NCBI GenBank assembly: GCA_029203165.1
Contig: CP119308.1
Location: 1,860,001-1,924,000, forward strand
DNA: 64,000 nt
Source: Candidatus Microbacterium colombiense
GTDB taxonomy: Bacteria > Actinomycetota > Actinomycetes > Actinomycetales > Microbacteriaceae
Direction: 5' to 3'
The translations under genes and the position numbers were made by a program. A model generated the notes under the pieces. The model searched no databases. It had not been told where the DNA came from and worked only from the letters and a program-made list of their open reading frames with translations. Below, piece after piece: positions 1-8,636 of the stretch (its first letter is position 1; each line of letters opens with the position of its first letter).

Positions 1-888
1 ACACCGCATGATCCCGAGGGTGCCTGGGATCTGATCGACGCCTGGGCGAGCGGGACCACCGCGCTCCCGCGACTGGTGTTGAGCGACGATGTCGATCTGG
101 TCACCGCGCGTCTGCCGGTCGAGTACGCGCAGGAGTTCCTCCGTCGCTGGGAGCTCATCGTTCGGGCGGGTGACAGGACGACCTTCGTGATGACAGCCGC
201 CCGCGCGACAGGCGCGCTCGCTCGCGTCATGGAGGCGTTGCCGCGGCGCGCACTCCTGCGGATACCCGGCAGGATCGAGCATCTCGCCGCCGGAGGTGAT
301 GCCGCGGGCTTCCTGCGCGATCGGCCCGCCGGCAGAGCGCGGTTCGACGACAGGGAGGTGCAGCTCGTCTGGAGCGCGGAAGTGCCGGGCGAGGATGACA
401 TGCACGGTGGCGAGCGGGAGGTATCAGTCCTCACCACCCCGAACTGGGTGCCCGCGGATGCGGAATGTGCGGTGGTGACCGCGCACGCGCCGGTGGTCAT
501 CGCCCGTCTGCGGGCTGATCATCCTCAGCGCGAGATCGTTCCCGTCGGCGTCGTCTCGACCAGCGATGTCTCCTCGCGCATCCTGGTCGCGGATGCCGAG
601 ACCTGGCAGCGCAACGCGACACTCTGGCACCGCATCCGGGCGGAGGGCGAGGTGGTGATCCGGGCGGAGAATCCGCACGAGCTGCGGCAGCTGGCGGGCA
701 TCCGAGAGCTTCCTCCGTACGCGCGCCCGCACGCGGGCCGCGCCTGGTCGCTGCGCGGCGCTCCGAGCATCACGCGCGTGAGCGTTCCCGCGTTCGAGCC
801 GGCGTCGGCGCGGCCGTCGAAACCGGGAGAATCAACGCCGAGGTCGCGCCGTGAGTTCCGGCGTGCGAGGGCGGGGGAGCCTTCGTGA
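1..888 (+). CDS. C-terminal part of an FtsK/SpoIIIE-like ATPase (5' end outside window)
   Basis: The frame is open from base 1, so the gene begins upstream and only about 295 C-terminal residues are seen. The segment around bases 80-370 (a hydrophobic strand ending in DDVDLV, then LPVEYAQEFLRRWE and a stretch on toggling ATPase arginines and HLAAGG) resembles the last degenerate ATPase module of actinobacterial FtsK/SpoIIIE proteins of the EccC type, which drive DNA or protein translocation. No Walker A is present in the visible part. The C-terminus is Arg/Ser/Pro rich and probably disordered. The family call is from memory of motif style and is only moderately secure. It converges on the asparaginase gene with 23 bases between the stops. 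Confidence 0.45.
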   Translation, partial: TPHDPEGAWDLIDAWASGTTALPRLVLSDDVDLVTARLPVEYAQEFLRRWELIVRAGDRTTFVMTAARATGALARVMEALPRRALLRIPGRIEHLAAGGDAAGFLRDRPAGRARFDDREVQLVWSAEVPGEDDMHGGEREVSVLTTPNWVPADAECAVVTAHAPVVIARLRADHPQREIVPVGVVSTSDVSSRILVADAETWQRNATLWHRIRAEGEVVIRAENPHELRQLAGIRELPPYARPHAGRAWSLRGAPSITRVSVPAFEPASARPSKPGESTPRSRREFRRARAGEPS

Positions 889-911
889 TCCGGCGGCGCC
901 CGTCGGTGCGC

Positions 912-1907
912 TCAGATGCCGGAGCCGGGCCGAACCGTGCCCACTTCGCCTCCACCGCCGAGGACCGCCAGCGGCAGAGCATCGGCGAGAGATGCCACGT
1001 CGGACTCGCTCACTGCGCCCGCGCGAGCCAGCAGCGTCGCGGCCACGATCGTGGACGCTCGCGCGGCACCGTCGAGCATCTTGAGGCCGACGGTCGTGCC
1101 ATTCGGTGCGACCATGACCATGACGCCCTCCGCTCCGCCCTTGGTGAAGACGCCGAGCTTCTCGATCGCGATCGTGTCGGGTCGCCCCGGGCCCTCGATC
1201 GTCCAGGGATTCTCCCGCACGGCGCGGACCAGCGATCCGGCGACGCGGTGAAGGGCGAACGGGGAGCGGTCCGACGCGGTGCCGATGCGATGGATGGAGC
1301 GGGTGAGACCGGTGAGGGTCATCGCGTGGACGGGGGCGCCGCATCCGTCGATCGCGGTGTGGGCGATCTTCTCGCCGGTGAGGCGCTCGATCACTTCGCG
1401 GATGTGCGCCTGCAGCGGGTGCGCCGGGTCGAGGTAGCCCTGCGTGGCCCACCCGGTCGCGACACAGGCGCGGAGCATGGCCGCATGCTTTCCCGAGCAG
1501 TTCATGCGCACGCGCGCGGGTTCGCCGTGCTCGCGCACCATCTCGTCCCTCGTGGCGGTGTCGCTCGGCCACGCCGGTGGACATCCGAGGTGATCCTCGG
1601 TCAATCCGCCCTGGGTGAGCATGTCGCGCACGGCGTCGGCGTGACGGTCGGTGCCCGTGTGGCTCGCGGTGGAGAGGGCGAGGTGCTCACCCTCCAGCAC
1701 GGCGCCCGCCGTGATGCAGGCCACCGCCTGAAGCGGCTTGAGGCTCGAGCGCGGAAGGATGAGCGCATCAGCGTTCCCGTGCCGTGCGACGACCTCGCCA
1801 TCGGGCGACAGCACCACCGCCGCCCCCGCATGGCGGGACTCGATGAAGCCGCTGCGTTCGACGACGGCGAGCTCGACGGATTCCTGAACGGTGAGAGTCT
1901 CCAACAC
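912..1907 (-). CDS. L-asparaginase, thermolabile/Rhizobium etli type
   Basis: Hydrolyses L-asparagine to aspartate and ammonia in the cytoplasm. The 331-residue protein has the usual length of this family, which is unrelated to the E. coli AnsA/AnsB fold. Visible active-site motifs are RSSLKPLQ (Ser54-x-x-Lys57), NCSGKHAAM (Cys137, Lys140) and DGCGAP (Cys189). The last two hold the metal-binding Cys/Lys/Cys set known in R. etli ReAV. The start is the GTG at 1907, because TAGGCT at 1914-1919 lies exactly six bases upstream, giving a leaderless message. The gene is monocistronic, divergent from the osmC-like gene. Confidence 0.85.
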   Translation of the reverse strand: MLETLTVQESVELAVVERSGFIESRHAGAAVVLSPDGEVVARHGNADALILPRSSLKPLQAVACITAGAVLEGEHLALSTASHTGTDRHADAVRDMLTQGGLTEDHLGCPPAWPSDTATRDEMVREHGEPARVRMNCSGKHAAMLRACVATGWATQGYLDPAHPLQAHIREVIERLTGEKIAHTAIDGCGAPVHAMTLTGLTRSIHRIGTASDRSPFALHRVAGSLVRAVRENPWTIEGPGRPDTIAIEKLGVFTKGGAEGVMVMVAPNGTTVGLKMLDGAARASTIVAATLLARAGAVSESDVASLADALPLAVLGGGGEVGTVRPGSGI

Positions 1908-1913
1908 CTCCTC

Positions 1914-1919
1914 AGCCTA
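1914..1919 (-). promoter_or_regulatory. -10 hexamer of the asparaginase gene
   Basis: TAGGCT on the minus strand, six bases before the GTG start. Confidence 0.6.
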
Positions 1920-1979
1920 TCGTCGGGGGAGCCTGACCCTCATCCCTCCCCGCGCGTCACGAGTGTCGGAGACGAGTGG

Positions 1980-1985
1980 CAGACT
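1980..1985 (+). promoter_or_regulatory. Possible -10 hexamer of the OsmC gene
   Basis: CAGACT, a one-mismatch variant of the TANNNT hexamer, six bases before the ATG. Confidence 0.35.
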
Positions 1986-1991
1986 CTCCTC

Positions 1992-2489
1992 ATGGCCTCG
2001 AACTCCGCCCCGCACGTCCTCGGCGAACATCGCTACGCGCTCACCGCCACGTGGACGGGAAACAGCGGGTCCGGCACCAGCGGGTACCGCGACTATCGGC
2101 GAGACGTGACGATCGAGGTGGCCGGCAAGCCTGAGCTGCTGGCCTCCGCCGACAAGCCCTTCCGCGGCGACCCGTCCCGGTGGAATCCGGAGGACCTGCT
2201 CCTCGCGTCGCTCTCCGAATGCCATCTGCTCTCCTACCTGCACGCCTGCGTCACCGCCGGGGTCGTCGTCGTCTCCTACCGCGACGAGGCGAGTGGCATG
2301 ATGCGGGAGGACGGCGCCGGCGGCGGTGCCTTCGTCGAGGTGATGCTGCGGCCGACCGTGGTGGTCGCCGACGCATCGATGATCGACGCCGCCGAGCGTG
2401 CGCACGCCCAGGCCAACGCGTGGTGCTTCATCGCGAACTCGATGAACTTCCCGGTGCGGCACGAAGCGACGGTGACCGCTCAGAGCTGA
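1992..2489 (+). CDS. OsmC/Ohr family peroxidase-like protein
   Basis: 165-residue cytoplasmic protein of the OsmC family, whose members reduce organic hydroperoxides through a Cys pair. The family pattern is visible: NPEDLLLASLSECHLLSYL holds the first expected Cys (in LSECH), and AHAQANAWCFIANSMNFPV holds the second (AWCFIANS). The N-terminal part (RYALTATWTGN...) is typical of the YhfA-like subgroup, so the exact substrate is uncertain. The ATG at 1992 is chosen since the protein alignment begins there. The frame extends far upstream only as a shadow of the asparaginase gene. The tail converges on plsC. Confidence 0.82.
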   Translation: MASNSAPHVLGEHRYALTATWTGNSGSGTSGYRDYRRDVTIEVAGKPELLASADKPFRGDPSRWNPEDLLLASLSECHLLSYLHACVTAGVVVVSYRDEASGMMREDGAGGGAFVEVMLRPTVVVADASMIDAAERAHAQANAWCFIANSMNFPVRHEATVTAQS

Positions 2490-2507
2490 GGGCGTCGCGA
2501 CCGCAGT

Positions 2508-3287
2508 TCAGCGTCGCTCGTGCGGCAGAGCCTGCTTGATCTTCTCGATGGCGCCCTGAGCGGGAGCTTCGTTGTACGCCCCCGCGAGCTCCTGACCCGA
2601 GAGCGCGTGGATCGCCGACATGATCTCGTCCGTCGCGAGCCGCCGCGCCTTGCCACTTTCGGCGGGCCCATGCGGTGAGAGGTCGAGCGGCTCTCCGAAC
2701 CGCACGGTGATCCGCTCCTTCATGGTCGGCATCTTCGCACCGACGGGCATCACCTTGTCGGTGCCGATCAGGCCGACCGGCACCACCGGGGCGCCGGTCT
2801 GCAGTGCGAGATACGCGACACCCGTGCGGCCCTTGTATAGGCGGCCATCGGTGGAACGTGTGCCCTCGGGGTAGAGCGCGACCGTGAGTCCCTCGTCGAG
2901 GAGCTGACGCTGCAGGTCGAGGGCGTCGAGCGCGGCCTGACCTGCCCCGCGCTGCACGGGGATCGCCCCGATCGATTCGAAGAACGTCTTGCTGAGCCAG
3001 CCGCGGGCCCCTGTGCCTTCGAAGTAACTCGACTTGGCGAGGAAATGCACGGGACGGGGAGCAGCGACAGGGATCGCGATCGAGTCGATGAACGACAGGT
3101 GATTGCTCGCGAAGATGACGGGGCCGCTGGCGGGCACGTGCTCCTTGCCCTCGATGCGCGGCCGGTAGACGGTGCGTGCGAGCGGACGGATCAGACCCCG
3201 GCCCAACGAGTAGGCGAAACCTGCGTGGCGAGGCTTGGCCGTGTCCTCTGACGCGGGTTCGGGCTCGACAGACTGCTCAGAGGTCAT
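2508..3287 (-). CDS. plsC: 1-acyl-sn-glycerol-3-phosphate acyltransferase (PlsC family)
   Basis: Transfers an acyl chain to lysophosphatidic acid, making phosphatidic acid for membrane lipids at the inner face of the membrane. The acyltransferase block I NHLSFIDS (catalytic His63 and Asp68) and block III YPEGTRS are both clear in the 259-residue protein, which is the normal length. A Pro/Glu-rich 20-residue N-terminus precedes the domain. TAGCCT at 3294-3299 is six bases before the ATG, supporting this start and a leaderless transcript. Actinobacteria carry several PlsC paralogs, so the preferred acceptor cannot be told. Confidence 0.87.
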   Translation of the reverse strand: MTSEQSVEPEPASEDTAKPRHAGFAYSLGRGLIRPLARTVYRPRIEGKEHVPASGPVIFASNHLSFIDSIAIPVAAPRPVHFLAKSSYFEGTGARGWLSKTFFESIGAIPVQRGAGQAALDALDLQRQLLDEGLTVALYPEGTRSTDGRLYKGRTGVAYLALQTGAPVVPVGLIGTDKVMPVGAKMPTMKERITVRFGEPLDLSPHGPAESGKARRLATDEIMSAIHALSGQELAGAYNEAPAQGAIEKIKQALPHERR

Positions 3288-3293
3288 CAGAGC

Positions 3294-3299
3294 AGGCTA
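3294..3299 (-). promoter_or_regulatory. -10 hexamer of plsC
   Basis: TAGCCT on the minus strand, six bases before the ATG. Confidence 0.6.
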
Positions 3300-3410
3300 C
3301 TCCCGGATTCATGCCTTCGCTGGAATGAAGAATCGCGTCGCGCCTCCCAGCGGGAGCAAAGGGGGATGGGGGAGGATGGAGGTTCCCACCCGCGATCCTG
3401 AGGTCTCACC

Positions 3411-4367
3411 GTGCGCAAGCGTCCGCTCATCGTCCTGTCCACCGTCGCTGCCGCGACCTTGCTGCTCGCGGGATGCTCCGGCAGCGCCTCGCCGGAGAGC
3501 TCCAGCACCCCCGAGCCCACGGCATCGAGCTCGTGCGCACTGGATGCACAGCCCGGTGCCACCTCCGACTCCGTGGTCGTCGACGGCGAAGGCGCCGACG
3601 CCAAGGTCACCGTGCCGGCTGATGCGGCGTTCGCAGGCGTCGAGCGCACGATCGTCTCAGCAGGGGATGGAGAGGACATCGGCGTCGGCGACCTCGTGTC
3701 GGTGCAGTACCAGATCGTCGATGCGAAGTCCGGTGAGGTTCTCGATTCCTCTGCCCGCGGTGAGGACGGACTCCTCCCCGTGCTGCTCGACACGAATCAG
3801 TCGTCGCTGTTCGTCGCCGCGCTCGAGTGCGAGCCCGTCGGCTCGCAGATCGTCCTGACTCTTCCGGGCAGCGTGCTCGGCGAGGGCGCCAGCAACGTGG
3901 TCGTCTACGCCGAGGCGGTCGAGCACCTTCCCGAGGTCGCCACCGGAAAGCCGGTCGACCCGACTCCCGGAATGCCCACCGTCGAGCTCGACGATGACGG
4001 CGCCCCGACCATCACGATCCCGGACGGCGACGCTCCGACCAAGACCGAGGTCGCCGTGCTCAAGCAGGGCGACGGCGCCACCGTCGGTGCCGGCGATCTC
4101 GTCGTCGTCCAGTACCGCGGTATCAAGTGGTCCGACGGCAAAGAGTTCGATTCCAGCTGGAGCCGTGATGCCACACCGTCGCAGTTCCAGACCACGGGCG
4201 TCGTGACGGGCTTCCGCCTCGCTCTCGAGGGTCAGAAGGTCGGCTCCCAGGTGATCGTCGTGATGCCTCCGGCTGATGGCTACGGCGCCAGTGAGGGCCA
4301 CGAGCTCCAGAAGGAGAGCCTCGTGTTCGTCGTCGACATCCTCGCCACCACTCCGGTCCAGCAGTAG
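3411..4367 (+). CDS. Secreted lipoprotein with tandem FKBP-type peptidyl-prolyl isomerase domains
   Basis: 318-residue lipoprotein: signal peptide with lipobox LLLAGC (Cys22), a Ser/Pro/Thr linker, then two FKBP-like modules. The first (about residues 85-180) keeps the fold pattern but is divergent. The second (about 215-315) has GDLVVVQYRGIKWSDGKEFDSSW and VIVVMPPADGYG, the usual FKBP core. It should catalyse prolyl isomerisation or act as a chaperone on the outer face of the membrane. GTG at 3411 is the only start giving an intact signal peptide. The upstream base pattern shows no clear TANNNT at the leaderless distance. A cytoplasmic single-domain FKBP lies at 46244. Confidence 0.87.
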   Translation: MRKRPLIVLSTVAAATLLLAGCSGSASPESSSTPEPTASSSCALDAQPGATSDSVVVDGEGADAKVTVPADAAFAGVERTIVSAGDGEDIGVGDLVSVQYQIVDAKSGEVLDSSARGEDGLLPVLLDTNQSSLFVAALECEPVGSQIVLTLPGSVLGEGASNVVVYAEAVEHLPEVATGKPVDPTPGMPTVELDDDGAPTITIPDGDAPTKTEVAVLKQGDGATVGAGDLVVVQYRGIKWSDGKEFDSSWSRDATPSQFQTTGVVTGFRLALEGQKVGSQVIVVMPPADGYGASEGHELQKESLVFVVDILATTPVQQ

Positions 4368-4391
4368 CGGAGGGCTGCCGAGGGCGTGCCA

Positions 4392-4397
4392 TAGGCT
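4392..4397 (+). promoter_or_regulatory. -10 hexamer of dxr
   Basis: TAGGCT, six bases before the ATG. Confidence 0.65.
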
Positions 4398-4403
4398 GGC
4401 GGC

Positions 4404-5489
4404 ATGCGTCGCATCATCGTCCTCGGCTCCACCGGTTCCATCGGTACACAGGCTCTCGACGTCATCCGGGCGAATCCTCGACGATTCGAACTCGTCGGCC
4501 TCGCCGCCGGGTCCAACCGGGAGATGCTCGACCAGCAGGCCGCCCAGTTCCAGGTCGAGGACACGGCTCTGGGATCGGACGAGGCCGAGCAGCTGGTGCG
4601 CGACGTCGAGGCCGATGTCGTTCTCAATGCGATCACCGGCTCGATCGGCCTCGGCTCCACCCTCGCCGCGCTGAAGGCCGGCCGCACGCTCGCGCTCGCG
4701 AACAAGGAGTCTCTGATCGTCGGCGGTCGGCTGGTGCTGTCGGCAGCGGCTCCGGGGCAGATCGTTCCGGTCGACTCGGAGCACTCTGCGCTCGCTCAGG
4801 CCCTGCGCAGCGGCTCGCACGACGAGGTCCGCCGTCTGGTCGTCACGGCCTCCGGCGGTCCGTTCCGCGGACGCACCAGGGCGGAACTCGAGTCCGTCAC
4901 GCCGGCCGAGGCGCTGGCCCACCCCACCTGGGACATGGGCCGGATGGTGACGACCAACTCGGCGACTCTCGTGAACAAGGGTCTCGAGGTGATCGAGGCG
5001 CATCTGCTGTTCGACATCGCCTACGACGACATCGATGTGGTCGTGCACCCGCAGTCGGTCGTCCACTCGATGGTCGAGTTCATCGACGGATCGACGATCG
5101 CCCAGGCGTCACCGCCCGACATGCGTCTGCCCATCTCGCTCGGTCTCGACTGGCCGAGTCGCGTGGGTGGAGTCGGTCGCCCGCTCGACTGGACCACGGC
5201 GACGTCCTGGACGTTCGAGCCCCTGGACGACGAGGCGTTCCCCGCTGTGGCGCTGGCCAAAGCGGTCGGGCGCGCGGGTGCGACGTTCCCGGCGGTCTAC
5301 AACGCCGCCAACGAACAGGCCGTGGATGCATTCCACGAAGGACGCCTGCCGTTCCTGGGAATCGTCGACACGATCGCGCGCGTCGTCGATGCGCACGAGC
5401 CGCCCGATGTGCTCACCGTCGAATCGCTCGCCGATGCCGAACTCTGGGCGCGGCGGAAGGCCGATCAGCTGATCGCCGCCGCGGCCTGA
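4404..5489 (+). CDS. dxr: 1-deoxy-D-xylulose 5-phosphate reductoisomerase
   Basis: Converts DXP to 2-C-methyl-D-erythritol 4-phosphate with NADPH, the second step of the MEP isoprenoid pathway. The Rossmann motif LGSTGSIGTQALDV is at the N-terminus, followed by ANKESLIVGG and VDSEHSALAQAL in the substrate/metal region, and PTWDMGRMVTTNSATLVNKGLE, which carries the conserved Met/Asn/Lys/Glu ligands. At 361 residues it is slightly short of the E. coli enzyme but normal for actinobacteria. With the Rip protease at 8637 and ispG at 13752 it forms the conserved actinobacterial dxr-rip-ispG neighbourhood, here spread out by inserted genes. Confidence 0.97.
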   Translation: MRRIIVLGSTGSIGTQALDVIRANPRRFELVGLAAGSNREMLDQQAAQFQVEDTALGSDEAEQLVRDVEADVVLNAITGSIGLGSTLAALKAGRTLALANKESLIVGGRLVLSAAAPGQIVPVDSEHSALAQALRSGSHDEVRRLVVTASGGPFRGRTRAELESVTPAEALAHPTWDMGRMVTTNSATLVNKGLEVIEAHLLFDIAYDDIDVVVHPQSVVHSMVEFIDGSTIAQASPPDMRLPISLGLDWPSRVGGVGRPLDWTTATSWTFEPLDDEAFPAVALAKAVGRAGATFPAVYNAANEQAVDAFHEGRLPFLGIVDTIARVVDAHEPPDVLTVESLADAELWARRKADQLIAAAA

Positions 5490-5495
5490 ACCGGC

Positions 5496-7118
5496 TCAGT
5501 CCTCGTCGGGGTAGGGGACCGGCCAGTGCGAATCCGGCACGGGCCATCCGGCCGCGCGCAGCGCACGTCGTGCCAGTTCCCTGGCGGAGTACGGCGTGCG
5601 GACGCCACGGATATCGCGGTAGTCCTGATGACCCGGACCCGCCCACAGGATCGCGTCACCGTCGCCGACGAGTCCGACGGCAGCCACGATCGCACGCTCC
5701 GGCGGAGAGTATTCGTGGATCTCGGCATCGGGGCGCGCCTGTCTGGCGCCGGCGATGAGGGTCGCCCGGATCGACTCCGGATCCTCGAACCTCGGATGAT
5801 GATCCGTCACGACGAGGATGTCGCTGCCCTCGACCGCGGTGCGCGCCATGTCGAACCGCTTGCTGGCGTCACGGTCGCCGTCGGCGCCGAACAGCATCAG
5901 CACGCGGCCGGGGGTGACGCGACGAATGGCGGCGAGGGTCTTCTCGAAGGCGTCGGGGGAGTGGCCGAAGTCCACGAACACGGCAGGGCCGCGGTCTCCC
6001 GAGACCAGTTGGGTGCGCCCGGGGAGATAGGCGCGGATGCCGCCGTCCCGTTCGAGGGCTGCGGAGATCCGCTCCCAGGAATAACCGCCTTCGAGCAGCA
6101 TCACGATCGCGAGCGCGGCGTTGGCTGCCATGTGCGGACCGATGACCGGAACGGTGGTGGTGAGAGAACCCGCGGGCCCCGTCATCGTGAAGGTGGTACC
6201 GGCCGCTCGCTCCTCGTCGATGACCACGGTCCAGTCCGCCTCAGCGGCGGCGACGGGGTCAGCGGCGATCGACGGTGTACCCACCGTGACGACGGGGATC
6301 TCGGCGCGCTCGACCACGATCGCCCCGCGGGGGGAGTCGAGGCAGATGACTCCACGCACCGCCCGATCGGGACGGAAGAGGGGGAGCTTGGCCTCGAAGT
6401 ACTCCTCCATGTCGGCGTAGTCGTCGAGGTGGTCGTGGGTGAGGTTCGTGAACCCGGCGACGTCGAAACGAAGTCCATCGACGCGGTGCCGCGACAACGC
6501 CTGGGCGCTGACCTCGACGGCGACGGCCTCGACCTCCCTCTCACGCATCAGGGCGAGGAGGGCGTGCATCTCCGACGCCTCGGGGGTGGTGAGACGCGAG
6601 ACGATGATCTCGCCCGCGATGTGCCGCTCCGCGGTAGACGAGAGGCCGGTGACGACACCGATCTGGTCGAGGATCCCCTCGAGGAGATGCGAGACGCTCG
6701 TCTTGCCGTTCGTGCCGGTCGTGGCGAAGAGGAGGGGGAGGGGGTCGCCCGCACCGGTGCCGTAGACCCAGGCGCTGAGCTCGCCGAGCACGCCCCGGGG
6801 GTCGTCGACCACGAGGATCGGGAGTCCGGAGTCTTCGGCGATCGCGGCGCCCGCCGCATCGGTGATGACGGCGACGGCGCCCTTCTCTGCGGCGGCGCGG
6901 GCGAACTCCGCGCCGTGGCGGTTGAGGCCCTGGATGGCCACGAAGGCTTCTCCGGGGCGCAGATCCGCGGTCGCGAGCGTGATGCCCGACAGCGTGGTTC
7001 CGCTCAGGACACCGCGCACCTCGTGCGCGAATCGAGATGCGAGTTCGGACAGCTCACGCCGGGGCGGGTTCGCGGGGCGGAGCACGGGAGGCAGGCTCGG
7101 TTGTTGTTCAATCGACAT
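5496..7118 (-). CDS. murE: MurE-family UDP-N-acetylmuramyl-peptide ligase
   Basis: ATP-dependent amino-acid ligase of peptidoglycan precursor synthesis. The 540-residue protein has the three Mur domains: an N-terminal UDP-binding region (about 1-120), a central ATPase with TGTNGKT (134-140) and LTHDHLDDY, and a C-terminal domain with FGADGDRDASKR. MurE adds residue 3 of the stem peptide. The recognition motif that reads DNPR in diaminopimelate-specific enzymes is DHHPR here, so the acceptor amino acid may differ. It lies outside any dcw cluster, so it could also be a second, MurE-like ligase. RBS GGAGGCGAC precedes the ATG. The gene converges on dxr, with six bases between the stops. Confidence 0.8.
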   Translation of the reverse strand: MSIEQQPSLPPVLRPANPPRRELSELASRFAHEVRGVLSGTTLSGITLATADLRPGEAFVAIQGLNRHGAEFARAAAEKGAVAVITDAAGAAIAEDSGLPILVVDDPRGVLGELSAWVYGTGAGDPLPLLFATTGTNGKTSVSHLLEGILDQIGVVTGLSSTAERHIAGEIIVSRLTTPEASEMHALLALMREREVEAVAVEVSAQALSRHRVDGLRFDVAGFTNLTHDHLDDYADMEEYFEAKLPLFRPDRAVRGVICLDSPRGAIVVERAEIPVVTVGTPSIAADPVAAAEADWTVVIDEERAAGTTFTMTGPAGSLTTTVPVIGPHMAANAALAIVMLLEGGYSWERISAALERDGGIRAYLPGRTQLVSGDRGPAVFVDFGHSPDAFEKTLAAIRRVTPGRVLMLFGADGDRDASKRFDMARTAVEGSDILVVTDHHPRFEDPESIRATLIAGARQARPDAEIHEYSPPERAIVAAVGLVGDGDAILWAGPGHQDYRDIRGVRTPYSARELARRALRAAGWPVPDSHWPVPYPDED

Positions 7119-7159
7119 GTCGCCTCCATGATCTCATGAGCCTGCCCGGATGCCGGTGC

Positions 7160-7197
7160 GGCGCGACTCCTCGTGCCTCCGATGGAGGAGTCGCGCC
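7160..7197 (-). terminator. Hairpin terminator of ycnI
   Basis: Perfect 13-bp stem, GGCGCGACTCCTC pairing with 7185-7197, twelve-base loop. It lies just past the ycnI stop on the minus strand. No long U-tract follows, as is common in actinobacteria. Confidence 0.6.
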
Positions 7198-7203
7198 ACA
7201 GGA

Positions 7204-7881
7204 TCAGGAGCGTCGGCGGTAGGCCAGGATCGACACCACGAGCGCCGCGAGGCCTGCGACGAGACCTCCCGCACCGAGGACGGTGCTCCACGGCGATGAC
7301 TGTGCGGACTCCTCCGAGGCTTCCGCAGACGGCTCTGCGTCCCTGTGTGTGCCGTGACCGTCGGCGGCGCCTGCGACGACCGAGACGACCGGCGCGGGTG
7401 CGTCGAGGCTGTGCGGGTCCTCACCCTTCGCGGCCAGCTCGTTCCACTCCGTCGTGCCTTCGACGCACTTCTGCTCGACGGGGAAGGCGAGAGTCTCGGG
7501 CGTGTCCTCGTCGAGGCCGACCGACATGCTGACGGCGCCTCGCAGGTCGGTGGGAACCGGAGCCAGCGCGGTGTAGGTGACAGCCGAGATGAGTCCGTCA
7601 TCGCCCCGCTCGACGGCGATGTTCCAGTCGCCGTCCATGGTCGGTGCGACGGAGGCGAGGCCATCGGGCATCGTGATGCGCAGTGCCGTGGTCGGGGAGT
7701 TCTCGCAGCCGTGCGAGAACGCGAAGGTGAGCACCCCGTGATCGCCGGCGACGAGCTCGTCGGGGCTCACGGTGACATGGGCACTCGCGATGCTCGGCAC
7801 GGCGACGGCGAGAAGTGCACCGCCGATGACGGCCGCGGCCAGACGCGACGTGCGGGTGGTTCGGGAAGAGGGACGGGACAT
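7204..7881 (-). CDS. ycnI: YcnI family (DUF1775) copper-binding membrane-anchored protein
   Basis: 225-residue exported protein. A signal peptide ending ASA is followed at once by HVTVSPDELVAGDHGVLTFAFSHGC. The mature N-terminal His is the copper ligand known in the YcnI monohistidine-brace fold. A Ser/Glu-rich linker and a C-terminal TM helix (about 200-220) with an RRRS tail anchor it to the membrane. ATG at 7881 with RBS AGGAGAAGATTCACC fixes the start, although the frame stays open further upstream. It probably handles copper outside the cell with the neighbouring membrane protein. The CopD-like partner usual in Bacillus is not adjacent. Confidence 0.87.
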   Translation of the reverse strand: MSRPSSRTTRTSRLAAAVIGGALLAVAVPSIASAHVTVSPDELVAGDHGVLTFAFSHGCENSPTTALRITMPDGLASVAPTMDGDWNIAVERGDDGLISAVTYTALAPVPTDLRGAVSMSVGLDEDTPETLAFPVEQKCVEGTTEWNELAAKGEDPHSLDAPAPVVSVVAGAADGHGTHRDAEPSAEASEESAQSSPWSTVLGAGGLVAGLAALVVSILAYRRRS

Positions 7882-7979
7882 GGTGAATCTTCTCCTGCAT
7901 GGTTGCTGCCGGGCGCGCCGGACGACGGCCCGCGATGGTGTCGGCGACGCGAGGTCGCGCCGCCGATGCGGTGCGGCGG

Positions 7980-8579
7980 TCAGCCGCGCAGGAGAGGAGG
8001 AGGGCCGCGCCGCGACACCGCGGCGGAGAGGCGGATGCCGTGGGCCTGGATGTCGACGGAGCGCAGACGCGGAGGCCGTCGATGAGCGGGATGGGCGCCG
8101 ACAGCACGCGGACGCAGAAGGGCCTGCATCCACTCGGTGATCGACCGCAGGAGTGCGTCGCCGTGCCACACCATCAGCATGGTGATGGCAGCCGCCACGA
8201 TGTGTGCGCCGAGCATCATCGCGCCCGGGGCCGCCGTGGCCCCCGTCGCCGCCGCCGGAGTGAGAAGCGCGAGAGCGACGTGGTGTGTGTGGGAGTCGGC
8301 GCCGCTCGCGCCGGCGGTGCTGGAGGTCGGAGAACCCAGGAGCTGGAAGACCGCGTGGAACACGCCCTGCGTCAGCGCCACGGTCAGCGCCGTTCGGGTG
8401 CGGGAGCGTCGGTCGCCGATCACGAGCGCGGCAACGGGTGTGATGAATACGGACACAGCCACGATCAACAGGGCATGTGGGGCGGCTCCGCCCCCGATCG
8501 TGTGGGAGACGGCGGCGATCAGTGTCGCTGCTGCGGAGACGACGAACGCGCGCACCAGTCGCGTCTGCCGGGAAGTCAC
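7980..8579 (-). CDS. Integral membrane protein of unknown function upstream of ycnI
   Basis: 199-residue protein with about five predicted TM helices (roughly residues 10-30, 35-55, 62-82, 102-122, 125-145) and a loop with the His cluster SHTHH, which could bind a metal. The C-terminal 45 residues are Arg/Pro rich. I do not recognise the family. Its position 98 bases upstream of ycnI on the same strand suggests a joint role in copper handling; that is inference. The GTG at 8579 is preceded by TAGTGT at the leaderless distance. Confidence 0.65.
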   Translation of the reverse strand: MTSRQTRLVRAFVVSAAATLIAAVSHTIGGGAAPHALLIVAVSVFITPVAALVIGDRRSRTRTALTVALTQGVFHAVFQLLGSPTSSTAGASGADSHTHHVALALLTPAAATGATAAPGAMMLGAHIVAAAITMLMVWHGDALLRSITEWMQALLRPRAVGAHPAHRRPPRLRSVDIQAHGIRLSAAVSRRGPPPLLRG

Positions 8580-8585
8580 GGAACC

Positions 8586-8591
8586 ACACTA
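8586..8591 (-). promoter_or_regulatory. -10 hexamer of the ycnI-linked membrane gene
   Basis: TAGTGT on the minus strand, six bases before the GTG. Confidence 0.6.
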
Positions 8592-8624
8592 CGGGTGTCG
8601 GGCGGATTCCTAGCCTGTCCGCAG

Positions 8625-8630
8625 TAGCGT
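8625..8630 (+). promoter_or_regulatory. -10 hexamer of the rip protease gene
   Basis: TAGCGT, six bases before the GTG. Confidence 0.6.
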
Positions 8631-8636
8631 GGGCAC

